In this document: positions 22,284 through 23,876 of the stretch, one piece after another
Layout: the number at the start of each line of letters is the position of its first letter
Numbering within the stretch: position 1 is the stretch's first letter
DNA from: JAAZNV01 sp035358315
GTDB lineage: Bacteria > Patescibacteriota > WWE3 > UBA101185 > UBA10185
DNA length: 23,876 nt
Reading direction: 5' to 3'
Assembly: GCA_035358315.1 (NCBI GenBank)
Contig: DAOPPB010000013.1
Coordinates: 1-23,876 of the forward strand
The notes under the pieces: generated by a model
The model's database searches: none
What the model saw: only the letters and a program-made list of their open reading frames with translations
Told to the model about the DNA's origin: nothing
Position numbers and translations under genes: made by a program

Positions 22284-23063
22284 TTATATTATTTTATCAA
22301 TCCTAACAATTGTTTTTGCCTGTAGATCTAATAATACACTGCGAAAAGCCTTTCTTCCAGCACTTTCCCATTCAAAACGTTGGTTCATCGCACTCAAAAA
22401 CATTTTTATTGTTATATCGGCCTTAACACCCAGTGATGAGTCTATGGCTCCACACATCCCTACATCAGTAATGTACAATGTTCCTTTGGGTAATACCGTG
22501 TTATCGCATGTAGGAACATGGGTATGAGTACCTATAACGGCATCTACCCTACCATCTAAATAAAAGCCCATAGAGTACTTCTCGCTGGTAGCTTCTGCAT
22601 GAAAATCTACAATTCTTGCATCAATTTTTTCATTTTTGGTTTCTTCAAGAATCTCATCTGCTTTCAAAAAAGGATTATCCAAAAAAGCATTTTTTCCTCC
22701 AAAGGAAGTTACGCCCATTAAATTTATTAATAGCACTTTTCCGTTTTTTCCGAGGTCTATAATTTTGTAACCGTCTCCGGGAGTTCCCTTCGGATAGTTA
22801 GCAGGTCTTAAAACAGGTACTTTATCAATAAAGTCTATGGTGTCCTTTTCCTGAAATACATGCTCACCGCTGGTAAAGTAGTCGACTCCGGCCATTCTCA
22901 TCTGTTCTATCTTTTCTTCGGTTATTCCTCTTCCGCCCGAAAGATTTTCACAATTTGCAAAAACAGCATCGGGTTTGTTTTCTTTTATTATTTCAGGCAA
23001 AAACTTTTGAACAATTTCTCTCCCCGGCTTTGCTACAATTTCTCCGACAAATAACACTTTCAT
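22284..23063 (-). CDS. ymdB: YmdB-type metallophosphoesterase with altered metal site
   Basis: 259 residues, the family's usual length (TIGR00282). Family members are di-metal phosphodiesterases acting on 2',3'-cyclic nucleotides and affecting RNase activity and biofilm formation in Bacillus. Kept motifs: E39-N40 (N-C-E-N), H155 (V-D-F-H-A-E-A-T-S-E-K), T-H-T-H with His180 and His182, and I-T-D-V-G-M. Changed: the first motif is V-G-E-I-V with Glu8 where the family has G-D-[IV]-V, and the G-N-H motif is G-E-H with Glu67 for Asn. It follows rny and a small membrane protein, as in the rny-ymdB pair of Bacillus, so it likely works with RNase Y. Confidence 0.88.
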   Translation of the reverse strand: MKVLFVGEIVAKPGREIVQKFLPEIIKENKPDAVFANCENLSGGRGITEEKIEQMRMAGVDYFTSGEHVFQEKDTIDFIDKVPVLRPANYPKGTPGDGYKIIDLGKNGKVLLINLMGVTSFGGKNAFLDNPFLKADEILEETKNEKIDARIVDFHAEATSEKYSMGFYLDGRVDAVIGTHTHVPTCDNTVLPKGTLYITDVGMCGAIDSSLGVKADITIKMFLSAMNQRFEWESAGRKAFRSVLLDLQAKTIVRIDKII

Positions 23064-23072
23064 AATTTATGG

Positions 23073-23285
23073 CTACCTTTCAAATTTGGTAATGCGCATA
23101 TTGTCTATTCTGTACATTCCCAAGACATCTACGGGTCCGCTTATGGATTTTGACATTAATACGACAAAGGCAATCACAATCAGAACAAAAACAGTAGTAA
23201 TAATACCTTTCAAAACAGAACCCAAGGCTTTCATAAAAAGCACAAATATCAACAAGGCTAATATAGCAACCAATACATAGTACAT
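23073..23285 (-). CDS. Small two-helix membrane protein between rny and ymdB
   Basis: 70 residues from the ATG chosen here; the frame is open nine codons further to a TTG at 23312, but AAGGAG (23301-23296) lies 10 bases before the ATG and inside that extension. Two hydrophobic segments (about 3-23 and 27-47) are followed by a short basic/polar C-terminus ending R-I-T-K-F-E-R. Family not recognised. It is 9 bases from the ymdB start and about 27 from the rny stop, so it belongs to the same transcript. RNase Y is itself membrane-anchored, and a partner or anchor role is conceivable (inference only). Confidence 0.65.
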   Translation of the reverse strand: MYYVLVAILALLIFVLFMKALGSVLKGIITTVFVLIVIAFVVLMSKSISGPVDVLGMYRIDNMRITKFER

Positions 23286-23312
23286 ATATATCCTGCTCCT
23301 TTTTAAAAACAA

Positions 23313-23876
23313 TTACTTAGCAGTCTCGGAAACTCTTGTTTCTCTTATTACCATTACTTTTACTACACCCGGGTAGTTCTGTTCAAGTTCTATTTTTCTA
23401 GCAATTTCTTTTGCCAGTAGAGCCGCAGAGTAGTCATCAACCTTTTCCGGTTTCACAAAAACTCTGATTTCCCTTCCGGCAGAAACAGCATAAACCTTAT
23501 CAACACCGTCAAAGGACATAGCCGCATCTTCAAGATCTTTTAATCTCTTTATATAAGATTCATAATCCTCACCTCTTGATCCGGGACGCGCACCACTTAC
23601 ATGGTCGGCTAAAGTCACTATTGCAGATTCTATTGTAGTCTGTTTATCGTTATGGTGCTCAGCAACACATTTTATTGCTTCCTCGGGGATTTTATACTGC
23701 CTTAAAAGTTCAACCCCAAGTTCAACATGCGATCCATCCTGATCGGTGAGCACTTTTCCTATATCGTGGAAAACGCACCCCAGCTTCACAGTTTCTACAT
23801 TTGCTCCTATTTCTTCCGCAATATACATTCCTATCCTGGCTGTTTCCATTGTATGCTCAAGCATATTCTGACCGTA
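23313..23876 (-). CDS. rny: Ribonuclease Y, C-terminal part (partial)
   Basis: The window holds the last 187 residues; the 5' end lies beyond the right edge. The HD phosphohydrolase domain is recognisable from C-V-F-H-D-I-G-K (the H-D pair) and A-E-H-H-N-D, and the end Y-P-G-V-V-K-V-M-V-I-R-E-T-R matches the RNase Y consensus closely. RNase Y is the membrane-bound endoribonuclease that starts mRNA decay in many bacteria lacking RNase E. It is upstream of the small membrane protein and ymdB in one operon. The N-terminal membrane helix, coiled coil and KH domain are not visible. Confidence 0.93.
   Translation of the reverse strand, partial: YGQNMLEHTMETARIGMYIAEEIGANVETVKLGCVFHDIGKVLTDQDGSHVELGVELLRQYKIPEEAIKCVAEHHNDKQTTIESAIVTLADHVSGARPGSRGEDYESYIKRLKDLEDAAMSFDGVDKVYAVSAGREIRVFVKPEKVDDYSAALLAKEIARKIELEQNYPGVVKVMVIRETRVSETAK

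Noticed and set aside
22153..22527. + strand open frame of 124 codons across HU and ymdB
   Set aside because: Antisense to two clear genes, with no protein family signal.
23286..23312. TTG start giving a 79-residue protein
   Set aside because: The SD AAGGAG sits inside this extension and points to the ATG at 23285.

Overview
The window looks like a chromosomal segment of a Patescibacteria/CPR-type bacterium: low GC, very tight gene packing, short or stripped-down core proteins. Examples are IF2 with almost no N-terminal region, a DnaJ without zinc finger, a Lon-like AAA+ protein without protease domain, and a nusA-infB-rpsO-pnp locus that has lost rimP, ylxR, rbfA, truB and ribF. The standard code applies: TGA ends genes such as rplM, and RF2 is present. 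The lineage within CPR cannot be fixed from this sequence alone. There is no tRNA, rRNA, CRISPR array, transposase or prophage here.

Left part, + strand (1-7300): the end of rpoA, then rplQ-rplM-rpsI; a convergent small XRE regulator; radC; a SipW-type secreted protein with its own ER-type signal peptidase; a membrane-anchored ClpC-like double AAA+ ATPase; and prfB (RF2) without the usual programmed frameshift.

Right part, - strand (7331-23876). Reading in the direction of transcription from the right edge: rny (partial), a small membrane protein, ymdB, HU; dnaJ; nusA, infB, a degenerate DHH protein, rpsO, pnp; then a zinc-ribbon membrane protein, the Lon-like ATPase, a family-4 uracil-DNA glycosylase, RNase J and ftsK. 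RNase J, PNPase, RNase Y and YmdB lie within about 14 kb, so much of a Firmicutes-style RNA decay machinery is concentrated here beside transcription and translation factors.

A recurrent regulatory pattern: several genes (clp-like, ftsK, zinc-ribbon gene, dnaJ, rpsO, radC, perhaps nusA and pnp) have no Shine-Dalgarno sequence but a -10 box, often with an extended TGn, ending only about 7-20 bases before the ATG. This predicts leaderless or nearly leaderless mRNAs. A few others (the SipW substrate, HU, the XRE gene, the small membrane protein) have clear SD sites.

The most interesting points are putative loss or change of function in conserved enzymes: the DHH protein without its metal ligands, YmdB with D8E and N67E changes, UDG with one Fe-S cysteine replaced by histidine, Lon-like without protease tied to a membrane zinc-ribbon partner, and a membrane Clp ATPase without a recognisable ClpP-binding loop. 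No wholly new multi-gene system is evident; the zinc-ribbon/Lon-like pair is the nearest candidate.
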